A DNA stretch of 64,000 bases from Bacteroidales bacterium (lineage in GTDB: Bacteria; Bacteroidota; Bacteroidia; Bacteroidales; UBA932), in the NCBI GenBank assembly GCA_017443025.1, contig JAFSPG010000016.1, positions 1 through 64,000 on the forward strand. Reading direction: 5' to 3'. Both the position numbers and the translations under genes were made by a program. Within the stretch, counting starts at the first letter, position 1; every line of letters begins with the position of its first letter. The notes under the pieces were generated by a model. The model searched no databases and was not told the DNA's origin. It saw only the letters and a list, made by a program, of their open reading frames with translations. Shown here in pieces: positions 34,733-43,597 of this stretch.

Positions 34733-36258
34733 ACGGGCAGTCGACAGGCGGCTATCACAAGGAAAATACCCGAATAGCCAGGAATTCCGTAATCATCTAT
34801 CTGAGGATGATTGCGATAATCCTCATAGGCCTCGTGTCCATGCGCTTGGTGCTCAAGGCTCTCGGTCAGTCGGACCTCGGCCTGTATGACGTAGTCGCCG
34901 GCCTTATCTCGATGCTTGGCTTCATCAGTACGGCGATGACAACCACCACCCGCCGCTATATCAACATAGAGATGGGAAAGCCCGACGGCAATCCTTCCAA
35001 GGTCTTCAATATCCTGATGAATATTCACATAGGCCTGGCCGTGTTGATTCTCGTCGTTGCCGAAACCATCGGGATGTGGTATATCTTCAATGTCCTGAAC
35101 GTCGAGCCCGGGAAGCTGTGGGATGCCGTTTTTGTATTTCAGGTTTCCACCATTGTCGCCTGTGCCGGCATAATCAATATCCCTTATCAGGCCTTGATGG
35201 AAGCCAATGAAAAGTTCGGTGCCTCGGCCTTCATCGACGTTGCCACGAATCTTGTAAAACTTGGCCTCGTATGCCTGCTTTTCGTCTTTGAGGGGAATTT
35301 GTTGAGATTCTATGCGGTAAGCATGAGTGCGGTAACTCTGCTGTCGCTTTTCCTCTACCACGGCTATTGCGCCCGCAAGTGGAAGAATGTAATAGCCCGC
35401 AGGAAATACTCCGACAAGGCCCTGTACCGCGAAATACTTGGCTTCAACAATTACACGGCCATATCTGCCATAGCCTATATCGCAAGGACACACGGCGGGA
35501 AGCTGATAGTAAACGGCTTTTTCGGCACCTTTGTCAACGGAGCCTTTACTCCGGCTTATAACCTTGAGAATTTCTCGGTCATGAGCATCACCCGGCTCAG
35601 CAATGCCGCAGCTCCCCAGATAACCCAAAGCTACGCCGCCGGGAGCCTTGAAAGGTCTTTTGACCTCGTCGGCAAGATTTCACGCTTCAGCGCCCTTATG
35701 ATGACGCTTCTCGTGGGATGCATGCTGGTAGAGATGGACTTTATCCTTTCCATATGGCTGGAAAAGGTTCCCGAAGGGGCTCCGCTGCTTTGCCGCTGGA
35801 CCCTTATAAGCGCTCTTGTCCGGACATTTGCGATGGGTGGCACCCAGACTCTGGAGCAGGCCTCCGGCCGCATCAAGTGGTTCCATATCGTTAACAGCTC
35901 CATGTCGCTGGCATGCCTGCCTCTGGCTATCCTGGCCTACTTCCTTGGAGCAGAGCCGGTCGCCATCGTATGGATATACATTTGCTATACAGTAATATAC
36001 AGATTCATAGAGTTTTACCTGATGAAGAGGCTGATAGGATTTCCTGTCGGAAAGTATTTGCGCAAGGCTTATCTCAAACCCTTCATAGTGCTTGCGATGG
36101 TGGCTGGATTCATTGCCTTGTATCATGGCGTCCAGGCTCCGGATGCGGGCACTCTGGCCCGCCTGGGAGGCATTGCGATAACTTTCATATTCAGCTGTGC
36201 GGCCATTTTCTTCGTAGGAATGTACAGTTGGGAACGTAAATCCCTTCTTCGCTTGTAA
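34729..36258 (+). CDS. Wzx-type polysaccharide flippase
   Basis: 509 residues, GTG start at 34729 overlapping the rmlD stop (GTGA). Around 12-14 membrane helices in the MOP/Polysacc_synt arrangement; the start ARNSVIIYLRMIAIILIGLVS and the TTTRRYINIEMG segment resemble Bacteroidales lipopolysaccharide flippases. Moves lipid-linked oligosaccharide across the inner membrane. Last gene of the cassette; no polymerase or glycosyltransferase lies beside it. Confidence 0.88.
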   Translation: MNGQSTGGYHKENTRIARNSVIIYLRMIAIILIGLVSMRLVLKALGQSDLGLYDVVAGLISMLGFISTAMTTTTRRYINIEMGKPDGNPSKVFNILMNIHIGLAVLILVVAETIGMWYIFNVLNVEPGKLWDAVFVFQVSTIVACAGIINIPYQALMEANEKFGASAFIDVATNLVKLGLVCLLFVFEGNLLRFYAVSMSAVTLLSLFLYHGYCARKWKNVIARRKYSDKALYREILGFNNYTAISAIAYIARTHGGKLIVNGFFGTFVNGAFTPAYNLENFSVMSITRLSNAAAPQITQSYAAGSLERSFDLVGKISRFSALMMTLLVGCMLVEMDFILSIWLEKVPEGAPLLCRWTLISALVRTFAMGGTQTLEQASGRIKWFHIVNSSMSLACLPLAILAYFLGAEPVAIVWIYICYTVIYRFIEFYLMKRLIGFPVGKYLRKAYLKPFIVLAMVAGFIALYHGVQAPDAGTLARLGGIAITFIFSCAAIFFVGMYSWERKSLLRL

Positions 36259-36283
36259 AAGCCCTTTGAATTCGTTATATTTG
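36253..36283 (+). promoter_or_regulatory. Promoter of secA (-33 and -7)
   Basis: TTG (36253-36255), 20-nt spacer, TATATTTG (36276-36283), 23 nt before ATG 36307. The -33 element lies in the last codons of the flippase gene. Confidence 0.7.
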
Positions 36284-36306
36284 CGAGTTATTTACGCGAT
36301 TTTGCC

Positions 36307-39300
36307 ATGGCATTAAGTAATATAATCAGTAAAATATTCGGTTCAAAGTCCGACAGGGATATGAAGGTTATACGTCCGGTCCTCAACAAGGTCCTGGCCG
36401 TGTATCCTGAGGTAGATGCTCTCGACAACGATGCGCTTCGCGCCCGCACTGATGTCCTCAAGGCAAAGGTGCTTGCCGCTGAGGAGCCTTTCGAGAAGAG
36501 AATCGCTGAGATTAAAGCCGAACTTGAGGCCGACATCCCTGTCCGCCGCAAGGAAGAGCTTGCAACCGAAGCTGATAAGCTGGTGAAGGACGAAGACGAA
36601 GCCATAGAGAAAGTCCTGAATGAAATTCTCCCCGAGGCCTTCGCCATAATGAAATCGACAGCCCGCCGTTTCGCCCAAAGCGAAGAAGTCACCGTAACCG
36701 CATCGGACTTCGACCGCAATCTTTCAACTGATCACGATTTTGTGAGAATTGAAGGCGACAAAGCCATCTGGAAGAATTCCTGGACTGCCGGCGGCAACGT
36801 CATTACCTGGGATATGGTCCACTATGACGTCCAGCTCATCGGCGGTATCGTACTTAACGGCGGAGTCAAGACCAACAAAGACCAGCGCGGCTGCATCGCC
36901 GAAATGGCCACAGGTGAAGGAAAGACCCTCGTGGCAACATTGCCTGTTTTCCTCAATGCCCTTGCAGGAAAAGGTGTGCACGTCGTTACCGTCAATGATT
37001 ATCTTTCCAAACGAGACTCCGAGTGGATGGGCCCTCTGTATATGTTCCACGGCCTTTCCGTCGACTGCATAGACAAGCACGAGCCCAACAGCGAGGCCCG
37101 CAAGAAAGCTTATAACTGCGACATTACCTTCGGTACCAACAACGAGTTCGGTTTCGACTACCTCCGCGACAACATGGCCATCAATCTCGGTGACCTCGTG
37201 CAGCGCAAGCATCATTACGCAATCGTGGATGAGGTCGACTCCGTCCTTATTGACGATGCCCGTACTCCGCTGATTATCTCCGGTCCAGTGGGCAAGGTCG
37301 AATCGGATGCCCAGTTCATGGAGTTCCGTCCCTACGTAGAGAAGCTTTACTCAATGCAGAGCTCTCTGGTTACCAAGACGCTGAATGAAGCCAAGAAGCT
37401 GATTGCCGCAGGTAACGAGAAGGACGGTTCCATGCTTCTGTACCGTTGCCACAAGGGCTTGCCTAAATATCAGCCACTCATCAAGTTCCTCAGCGAGATG
37501 GGTATGAAGCAGCTGATGCAGAAGGCCGAGAACTTCTATATGCAGGATAACGAGCGCAACATGCACGTCGTTACCGAAGAACTTTACTTCGTAATCAATG
37601 AGCAGCAGCACTCAGTAGATCTTACCGACAAGGGCCACGAGGCTCTCGCCGGAATGGTCAGCAACCCTGATTTCTTCGTTCTCCCTGACATGGGCTCTTC
37701 CATCGCCGCAATCGAGGCTGGCGAGGGTACTCTTGCAGAGAAGCAGGAGAAGAAGGATGCCCTGATGGAAGATTACGCCCTCAAGAGCGAGCGTGTTCAT
37801 ACGATGATTCAGCTCCTGAAGGCTTACGCCATGTTCCAGAAGGACGTCGACTATATCATCGACGATGGCAAGGTGAAAATCGTCGACGAGCAGACCGGCC
37901 GTATAATGGAAGGTCGCCGCTGGAGCGACGGACTCCACCAGGCTGTCGAGGCAAAGGAGAACGTCAAGATCGAGAACGCCACCCAGACCTTCGCGACCAT
38001 CACCCTCCAGAACTATTTCCGTATGTATCACAAGCTGGCCGGTATGACCGGTACGGCTGAGACGGAAGCCGGTGAGTTCTGGTCGATATACAAGCTGGAC
38101 GTAGTTGTTATCCCTACGAACCGTCCCGTAATCAGGAACGACCGCAACGATCTCATATACAAGACCAAAAAGGCAAAATATGCTGCTGTCATAGCAGAGG
38201 TTGAAGATCTTATATCCAAGGGCCGTCCTGTGCTTGTCGGTACCACGGATGTCGAGACTTCCGAACTCCTGAGCCGCATGCTCCGTATGCGCGGCATCAA
38301 GCATAACGTCCTGAACGCCAAGCAGCACGCCCGTGAGGCTGAAGTAGTTGCACAGGCCGGTATGAGCAGTACCGTTACCATCGCCACCAATATGGCCGGC
38401 CGTGGTACCGATATCAAGCTTTCGCCTGAGGTCAAGAAGGCCGGTGGTCTTGCAATCATCGGAACTGAAAGGCACGACAGCCGTCGAGTCGATCGTCAGC
38501 TCCGCGGCCGAAGCGGCCGTCAGGGCGATGAAGGTTCATCCGTATTCTATGTTTCTCTTGAAGACAAGCTGATGCGTCTGTTCGGCTCCGAGAGGATTGC
38601 TTCCGTAGTTGACCGTCTCGGGATGAAGGATGACGAAGCCCTCGAGAACAAGATGCTCTCCGGTAGCATCGAGAGGGCACAGCGCAAGGTAGAAGAGAAC
38701 AACTTCGGAATACGTAAGCGCCTTATCGAGTACGACGACGTCATGAACTATCAGCGCGAGGCGATTTATTCCCGCCGCCGCAACGCCTTGTCGGGTGAGC
38801 GTATCGATATCGACGTGATGAACATGATGCTCGATACGGCTTCCATTATTGTGGACAAGTGCGCCGGTGCCGATTACGAGGAGTTCGCTTCATTCGTAAT
38901 GGGTCAGCTTTCCATAGACCCCGGATTCGACGCCGAGTTCTATGCTTCCGCCAAGCCGGATGAGCTGGCCGATCGCCTGGCTCAGCATATGGAGGAGGTC
39001 TATCACCGCCGTATGGAAACGATGGTTACCAAGTTGTATCCCATCATCAAGAACGTTTACGAGAAGCAGGGCTCCATTTACGAGAATTTTGCCCTGCCGG
39101 TATCCGACGGCCGCAAGATGATAAATATCTCCGTAAATCTTAAGAAGGCTTACGAGACTGAAGGCGTCGAGGTTACCAAGACTCTCAGCAAGACTATCAT
39201 CCTTTGGCAGATAGACGACCACTGGAAGCAACAGCTCCGCGAGATGGACGAACTCCGTCAGAGCGTACAGAATGCAGCTTACGAGCAGAAGGATCCTCTG

Positions 39301-39609
39301 GTGATTTACAAGCAGGAGAGCTATAACCTCTTTGCAAATATGCTCGATGCCCTTTACAGGGATGTTCTTTCATTCCTTCTCAGGGCTTTCGTCCCGCTTC
39401 GCGAGGATGCCCCGGCTCCTTCGGCCCGCTCGATTCAGCAGCGTTCCGACATGAGCCAGATGCGTACTTCGCGCAGCGACCTCGTTACTAACGGCGAGCA
39501 GAAGAGCAATGCGCCTGTCATAGCACAGAAGCACGTGGGACGCAATGACCCTTGCCCCTGCGGAAGCGGAAAGAAATACAAGAATTGCCACGGAAGCGGC
39601 TTGGTTTAG
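36307..39609 (+). CDS. secA: Preprotein translocase ATPase SecA
   Basis: 1100 residues, longer than the roughly 900 of E. coli but usual for Bacteroidota, which carry insertions in the first ATPase domain. MATGEGKT Walker A (K206), [16 protein letters not shown] Walker [10 protein letters not shown] and [12 protein letters not shown] in the second motor half, and a C-terminal zinc tail [13 protein letters not shown] that binds SecB or ribosomes. Drives proteins through SecYEG. A bactofilin gene follows after 22 nt. Confidence 0.98.
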   Translation: MALSNIISKIFGSKSDRDMKVIRPVLNKVLAVYPEVDALDNDALRARTDVLKAKVLAAEEPFEKRIAEIKAELEADIPVRRKEELATEADKLVKDEDEAIEKVLNEILPEAFAIMKSTARRFAQSEEVTVTASDFDRNLSTDHDFVRIEGDKAIWKNSWTAGGNVITWDMVHYDVQLIGGIVLNGGVKTNKDQRGCIAEMATGEGKTLVATLPVFLNALAGKGVHVVTVNDYLSKRDSEWMGPLYMFHGLSVDCIDKHEPNSEARKKAYNCDITFGTNNEFGFDYLRDNMAINLGDLVQRKHHYAIVDEVDSVLIDDARTPLIISGPVGKVESDAQFMEFRPYVEKLYSMQSSLVTKTLNEAKKLIAAGNEKDGSMLLYRCHKGLPKYQPLIKFLSEMGMKQLMQKAENFYMQDNERNMHVVTEELYFVINEQQHSVDLTDKGHEALAGMVSNPDFFVLPDMGSSIAAIEAGEGTLAEKQEKKDALMEDYALKSERVHTMIQLLKAYAMFQKDVDYIIDDGKVKIVDEQTGRIMEGRRWSDGLHQAVEAKENVKIENATQTFATITLQNYFRMYHKLAGMTGTAETEAGEFWSIYKLDVVVIPTNRPVIRNDRNDLIYKTKKAKYAAVIAEVEDLISKGRPVLVGTTDVETSELLSRMLRMRGIKHNVLNAKQHAREAEVVAQAGMSSTVTIATNMAGRGTDIKLSPEVKKAGGLAIIGTERHDSRRVDRQLRGRSGRQGDEGSSVFYVSLEDKLMRLFGSERIASVVDRLGMKDDEALENKMLSGSIERAQRKVEENNFGIRKRLIEYDDVMNYQREAIYSRRRNALSGERIDIDVMNMMLDTASIIVDKCAGADYEEFASFVMGQLSIDPGFDAEFYASAKPDELADRLAQHMEEVYHRRMETMVTKLYPIIKNVYEKQGSIYENFALPVSDGRKMINISVNLKKAYETEGVEVTKTLSKTIILWQIDDHWKQQLREMDELRQSVQNAAYEQKDPLVIYKQESYNLFANMLDALYRDVLSFLLRAFVPLREDAPAPSARSIQQRSDMSQMRTSRSDLVTNGEQKSNAPVIAQKHVGRNDPCPCGSGKKYKNCHGSGLV

Positions 39610-39631
39610 ATAATATAATTTTGATAAAATA

Positions 39632-40075
39632 ATGGAACAGACAGTCAACGTTAACGAGGTCAGCCGTATCTCGTCAGGAACCGCCATCAAAGGCGAAATC
39701 AATTCCCCCAACGACATCCGTATCGACGGTATTTTCGAAGGTAAAATCATCTCCAAGGGTCGTGTAGTCGTAGGCGACAAAGCCGTCATCAGCGGCGATA
39801 TCATCTGTGAGAACGTAGATTTCTGGGGCAAGATGACAGGTAATCTCTTCGTCAAGGATACCCTTTCCCTAAAGGAGGGTTGCTCTATCCGCGGAGATCT
39901 CCGTATCCGCAGGCTTATCGTGGAGCTTGGTGCCAACTTCGACGGCAACTGCAAGATGATTGCCGAGGGCGACTTCGACAAGGTTGCCGGTGCTTCTTCC
40001 TCTACCGCAAAGATCAGCGTTAATCCCGTGCCCTCCGATGCCGAGACCAAAATCGGTGGCACTCCCGTAAAATAA
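39632..40075 (+). CDS. Bactofilin (polymer-forming cytoskeletal protein)
   Basis: 147 residues. DUF583 beta-helix: repeated hydrophobic/glycine turns from GTAIKGEINSPNDIRIDG through RIRRLIVELGANFDGNCKM, flanked by short disordered ends (the C-terminus is Ser/Pro-rich). Bactofilins polymerise without nucleotide and organise cell-envelope machines. Probably co-transcribed with secA. A strong terminator follows at 40108-40146. Confidence 0.92.
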   Translation: MEQTVNVNEVSRISSGTAIKGEINSPNDIRIDGIFEGKIISKGRVVVGDKAVISGDIICENVDFWGKMTGNLFVKDTLSLKEGCSIRGDLRIRRLIVELGANFDGNCKMIAEGDFDKVAGASSSTAKISVNPVPSDAETKIGGTPVK

Positions 40076-40107
40076 TTCCGGCTTAGTTTTTTATACTACT
40101 TCCATAT

Positions 40108-40146
40108 AAACCTGCGCTACACTTCTCCGTGCTGCGCAGGTTTTTT
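40108..40146 (+). terminator. Intrinsic terminator after bactofilin
   Basis: AAACCTGCGC (40108-40117) pairs with GCGCAGGTTT (40134-40143), followed by more T to 40146. Confidence 0.85.
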
Positions 40147-40157
40147 GTAGTGCCAGG

Positions 40158-40279
40158 CCTTCGCGAAGAAGGAAAAAGTTTTTTCGGACATTTGGGCATT
40201 CGCGAAAGGGAAAAATTTTCTCTCGGGCAGAAAAAATGCCCTCGAGAAATCTTTTTCTCTTTCTCCACCATCCCCACGC
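40158..40279 (+). repeat. Dispersed palindromic repeat A, copy 1 (diverged)
   Basis: Starts CCTTCGCGAAG and ends CCACCATCCCCACGC, with the hairpin core CTCGGGCA-GAAAAAA-TGCCCTCGAG. Copies 2 (48752-48899) and 3 (53021-53169, inverted) share the core. This copy contains the left half twice (TTCGCGAA at 40160 and again at 40199) and lacks the outer 65 bp present in the other two. No ORF. Confidence 0.8.
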
Positions 40280-40339
40280 ACTTGGCAGCGGGTGCGGGCG
40301 GACTGGACTTTCCCGTTTTGCCCGGGAAGCCTCGCGCCT

Positions 40340-40551
40340 CGCAGGCGCCGGATTGCGTATACTCCGGCGCCGGTGCCATTCCTGCAGGAACACCGTTGCA
40401 GGTCCCTCAAAACCCTGCAGACCGGGAACGGTTTTCGGTGTTCTGCTGCATATAGCGTTTCAGGTCTGCTGTACCTTGCGACACCTGCAACGCTCAGGTA
40501 CCCATGCGCGCAATCATAAAAATCGTAAAAAAATCATAAGAATCGTAAAAA
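40340..40551. repeat. Nested palindromes and a 20-bp tandem repeat
   Basis: GGCGCCGGA/TCCGGCGCC (40344-40352 with 40363-40371) forms a 9-bp stem. GAACACCG near 40388 pairs with CGGTGTTC near 40434, enclosing GCAGGT/ACCCTGC. Then two 20-bp units AATCATAAAAATCGTAAAAA and AATCATAAGAATCGTAAAAA sit in tandem (40512-40551). Nothing coding is recognised between 40076 and 40639; repeat A copy 1 and this array fill the gap. Confidence 0.65.
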
Positions 40552-40588
40552 CCTGCATTCGAGCAAATTTTTGAGTGAAGTTTTCGTA

Positions 40589-40596
40589 TATTTTTG
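40589..40596 (+). promoter_or_regulatory. -7 box for the Rpn-type nuclease gene
   Basis: TATTTTTG, 43 nt before ATG 40640. Confidence 0.55.
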
Positions 40597-40639
40597 CAGA
40601 TGGTTTGTTTTCTATGTTAAACATAAAATCATCTAAAAA

Positions 40640-41584
40640 ATGAATTCAAAACTTACACAACCGCAATTGCAAAAATTCCTTGATGAACTGGATGCATTGG
40701 AGCAGTATCGCGACTTGTCGGACGAAGAGAAAGAGAAGATTGCCAAAAGCATTTTATCTTCGAAGTACATGGACCTGCGCTGCGACTGGGCGTTTAAGTA
40801 CATCCTTCAGAACAAGGAGATCCTGACGATGCTTCTTCGCGACTTCATTTCAGAGGACATCGAGCGCGTAGAATACCTTCCGAATGAGATTGGCAGGGCC
40901 AGCGAAAGCGACAAGAACATTATCATGGATGTGATGTGCTACGCCAAGAGCGGACAGCGCTTCATCGTTGAGATGCAACGCCAGCATAAGACAAGTTTTA
41001 AAAACAGGATGTTGTACTACGGGGCATCCATGCTCCACGCTCAGCTTAACAGGGCCGCGGCATATTCGACACTTATGCCTGTGTATGTGATTTGCTTTAC
41101 CAACTTCAAACTCAAGCACGAGTCAGATCAGCTTGTGTACCGTTATATGCTGAAGGAACGCGACACTGGCGAATTGTACAACAATCTTCTTACCATCTGC
41201 TTCTGTGAATTGCCGCGCTTGAAAGCAAAGAAGATAGACGGTTTGAATGACATTGAGAGTTGGTTTTACATTTTGAAAAATATTCATACCTTTGCGGGAG
41301 AGCCGGGGGATTATGGCGAGAAATATAAGCCTGTTATGGAAGCTGCACTGATGAACCCACTCCCGGATGCAAACAAACTACAATACTTTAGAGCAATGGT
41401 ATCAGAAGAAGAAAGACGTGATATAGCGGAAGCCTGCTACGGAGATGGCTTTGACGATGGTATGGCTCAAGGTAAAGCTGAAGGTAAATCCGAAGGCCTG
41501 GAGCAAATGGCAAAGGCCCTTGTTCAAATGGGCATGTCCGACGCAGATATCCAGAAAGCTATAGAATTAGCCAAGAATTCATAG
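40640..41584 (+). CDS. Rpn-type PD-(D/E)XK nuclease family protein (transposase-like)
   Basis: 314 residues. The middle of the protein fits the PDDEXK_2 / RpnA-like family: MDLRCDWAFKYIL (family start), IIMDVMC with D97, then RFIVEMQRQ with E111 and Q113 as the D...ExQ variant of the nuclease core. The C-terminus is helical with a short DGMAQGKAEGKSEG repeat and a QMGMSDADIQKAIE helix. Relatives promote recombination and occur in many copies per Bacteroidales genome; they are annotated as putative transposases, but terminal inverted repeats are not seen here. AT-richer than secA. Single gene with a hairpin after it. Confidence 0.85.
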   Translation: MNSKLTQPQLQKFLDELDALEQYRDLSDEEKEKIAKSILSSKYMDLRCDWAFKYILQNKEILTMLLRDFISEDIERVEYLPNEIGRASESDKNIIMDVMCYAKSGQRFIVEMQRQHKTSFKNRMLYYGASMLHAQLNRAAAYSTLMPVYVICFTNFKLKHESDQLVYRYMLKERDTGELYNNLLTICFCELPRLKAKKIDGLNDIESWFYILKNIHTFAGEPGDYGEKYKPVMEAALMNPLPDANKLQYFRAMVSEEERRDIAEACYGDGFDDGMAQGKAEGKSEGLEQMAKALVQMGMSDADIQKAIELAKNS

Positions 41585-41620
41585 TAGCTCCTTACCAATC
41601 AGAGCAAAAGTCTATAAAGC

Positions 41621-41646
41621 AATGGCGGCTCATTCGGGCCGCCATT
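41621..41646 (+). terminator. Terminator-like hairpin after the Rpn-type gene
   Basis: AATGGCGGC (41621-41629) pairs perfectly with GCCGCCATT (41638-41646), 8-nt loop. Only a short T-rich sequence follows, so efficiency is uncertain. Confidence 0.5.
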
Positions 41647-41704
41647 TGTGGTTATGGGGGTAACATATATTTGCGTTTCGCATTTGTAATTCAAAAAAAA
41701 GAGC

Positions 41705-41712
41705 TATATTTG
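41705..41712 (+). promoter_or_regulatory. -7 box upstream of structured leader 1
   Basis: TATATTTG. Predicted transcript starts near 41719 with the hairpin GCTAC-AGAC-GTAGC (41717-41730); the next start codon is at 41985, leaving a leader of about 265 nt. Confidence 0.6.
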
Positions 41713-41718
41713 TGGAAG

Positions 41719-41940
41719 CTACAGACGTAGCATAATACATAGAAAGCGTTTAGCGATTCCGTACAACTGAATCTGGACAATTCTAGGAACAGGAATAGCG
41801 ATGCCGCTTGCTTTGGCTGTATGTTGAGCCATGCTCATAATATAGCAAAGTGTGGGTATGCTGTTCTTATTCGTTCCGAGGCCGTCCAGAGCCGAGTTGT
41901 AGAGTGAGAAACTATGGTGGCCCACACTTTCTTTTTTATC
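41719..41940 (+). ncRNA. Structured leader or small RNA, copy 1
   Basis: Stem 1 AGTGTGGG (41849-41856) with CCCACACT (41921-41928). Stem 2 TTCTTATTC (41864-41872) with GAGTGAGAA (41902-41910). Inner hairpin GGC...GCC (41880-41882 with 41891-41893) containing CCAGAGCC. Tail TTTCTTTTTT. A further hairpin lies just upstream, GCTGTAT...ATATAGC enclosing TGAG/CTCA. The same fold with compensatory changes occurs at 49235-49302. The stem 1 plus T-tract looks like a terminator, so the element may be an attenuator for the lipoprotein gene at 41985 or an independent RNA. Family not recognised. Confidence 0.55.
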
Positions 41941-41984
41941 CTTAAATCTCCCCCGGGTCACAGGGGAATAAAAGTTTTATCTAT

Positions 41985-42374
41985 ATGAAAAAACACATGT
42001 GTTTATTTGCCGTAATTCTATTATCGGCACTGTGCTCTGTAGGATGTTCATCAAAAGCTGATGATGATTATGAAAGCGGAATAGAAACTGCTTCGCTCAT
42101 TGGTACCTTTTGGACAGGGACTATAACAAATCGCCAGGCAAATGTCAGTTTTACAGAAAAAACGGTGGAAATAGAATTTCTTTATGCTAATCATATCCTT
42201 CTTAAAGGCACTTATTTGTATGAAGCTCCAAATATCTACTTTAATGCAGCTGATGATAGTTGGACAGTCTCGGCAACAGGTGTCGTAACTAAATCTATAA
42301 TGAAACTATCAGTAACTTTTAAGAATCAATTTGGTGACATTAAGTACTTCAATGAAACACTTATTAAGGATTAA
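41985..42374 (+). CDS. Small lipoprotein of unknown function
   Basis: 129 residues. Lipoprotein signal MKKHMCLFAVILLSALCSVGC with the modified cysteine at 21, then an acidic linker (KADDDYESG) and a small beta-rich domain (LIGTFWTGTITNRQANVSF to KYFNETLIKD) that reads like an eight-stranded lipocalin-like or DUF-type fold; I do not recognise the family. Codon use is AT-rich, unlike the flanking recA. The start is 56 nt downstream of the structured leader at 41849-41928. Confidence 0.65.
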   Translation: MKKHMCLFAVILLSALCSVGCSSKADDDYESGIETASLIGTFWTGTITNRQANVSFTEKTVEIEFLYANHILLKGTYLYEAPNIYFNAADDSWTVSATGVVTKSIMKLSVTFKNQFGDIKYFNETLIKD

Positions 42375-42420
42375 CGTTTTAATTAGTGAGTAAAATAATC
42401 GCAGTATTTAGGTGATACAG

Positions 42421-42449
42421 TAATGCCCGGCGATGAAGGCCGGGCATTA
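42421..42449. terminator. Palindromic hairpin between convergent genes
   Basis: TAATGCCCGGC (42421-42431) pairs with GCCGGGCATTA (42439-42449), 7-nt loop. It lies between the stops of the small lipoprotein and recA and may serve both, although there is no long T-tract. Confidence 0.6.
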
Positions 42450-42491
42450 CGTGTTTATTGCGATAAGATTGAGCGCTTATGGGTAAAAGGT

Positions 42492-43511
42492 TTAGTCTTC
42501 GGCGGATTTAAGCTGCTCGCGGACTTTGGCTTCGATTTCGTCGCAGAGCTCGACGTTGTCGGTGAGGAGCTGCTTGGCGGCTTCACGGCCCTGGGCGAGC
42601 TTCTGCTCCTTGTAGCTGAACCAGGAGCCGCTCTTGTGGATGATATCCATCTCGACGGCAAGGTCGAGGACCTCTCCGGCGTGCGAAATGCCTTCGCCGA
42701 ATACGATGTCGAATTCAGCCTTCTTGAATGGCGGAGCCATCTTGTTCTTGACCACCTTCACGCGAGTGCGGTTGCCGAGGGCTTCCTCGCCGTCCTTTAT
42801 CTGTGTGGTGCGGCGTACGTCGATACGTACAGAAGCATAGAACTTGAGGGCGTTACCGCCTGTGGTGGTTTCGGGGTTGCCGAACATAATGCCGATCTTC
42901 TCGCGGAGCTGGTTAATGAAGATGCAGCAGGTGCCGGTCTTGCTGATATTGGCCGTGAGCTTGCGGAGGGCCTGGCTCATCAGTCGGGCCTGGAGGCCGA
43001 CTTTGTTGTCGCCCATCTCGCCTTCGATTTCGGCTTTGGGAGTAAGGGCCGCGACGGAGTCTATGACAATGATGTCGATGGCTCCGGAGCGGATAAGGTT
43101 GTCGGCGATTTCAAGGGCCTGCTCGCCGTTGTCGGGCTGGGAAATGAGCAGGGTGTCGAGGTCGACTCCGAGGGCCTTGGCGTAGGTGCGGTCGAAGGCG
43201 TGCTCCGCGTCAATCATCGCGGCGATGCCGCCAAGCTTCTGGGCCTGGGCGATGGCATGGATGGCCAGGGTGGTCTTGCCGCTGGATTCCGGACCGTAAA
43301 TTTCGATTATACGGCCTCTGGGATAACCGCCGATGCCGAGAGCGTGGTCGAGCGCTACGGATCCACTGGGAATTACCTGAACGTCATACTGCGGCTGGTC
43401 ACCGAGCTTCATGATAGTGCCTTTGCCGTAATCTTTTTCAATCTTGTCGATTGTAGCTTGCAGGGCTTTCAGTTTGCCTGCATTGTCTTGTGCTGCAACT
43501 TCTTTTGCCAT
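42492..43511 (-). CDS. recA: Recombinase RecA
   Basis: 339 residues. Walker [10 protein letters not shown] near residue 75, Walker [16 protein letters not shown]2 loop [15 protein letters not shown], and the conserved INQLREKIG. The C-terminus ends early in a short acidic tail (REQLKSAED). Homologous recombination, and LexA co-protease where LexA exists. Single gene. A long frame on the opposite strand across the whole gene is an artefact of codon bias. Confidence 0.98.
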   Translation of the reverse strand: MAKEVAAQDNAGKLKALQATIDKIEKDYGKGTIMKLGDQPQYDVQVIPSGSVALDHALGIGGYPRGRIIEIYGPESSGKTTLAIHAIAQAQKLGGIAAMIDAEHAFDRTYAKALGVDLDTLLISQPDNGEQALEIADNLIRSGAIDIIVIDSVAALTPKAEIEGEMGDNKVGLQARLMSQALRKLTANISKTGTCCIFINQLREKIGIMFGNPETTTGGNALKFYASVRIDVRRTTQIKDGEEALGNRTRVKVVKNKMAPPFKKAEFDIVFGEGISHAGEVLDLAVEMDIIHKSGSWFSYKEQKLAQGREAAKQLLTDNVELCDEIEAKVREQLKSAED

Positions 43512-43550
43512 AGTTGTAATTTTAATAGTTCCTATATGGATACCGTACTA

Positions 43551-43558
43551 CAAAGATA
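43551..43558 (-). promoter_or_regulatory. -7 box for recA
   Basis: Minus-strand TATCTTTG, about 40 nt upstream of the ATG at 43511. Confidence 0.65.
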
Positions 43559-43582
43559 TAAAACAAATCGGATTTTTTTCAG

Positions 43583-43590
43583 TATTTTTG
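43583..43590 (+). promoter_or_regulatory. -7 box for rlmN
   Basis: TATTTTTG ends only 7 nt before ATG 43598, implying a leaderless or near-leaderless mRNA. Confidence 0.5.
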
Positions 43591-43597
43591 CAAAAGT

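Noticed and set aside
41719-41961. 80-codon minus-strand frame between the Rpn-type gene and the small lipoprotein gene
   Set aside because: It lies across the structured RNA element, has no promoter, and looks like chance.
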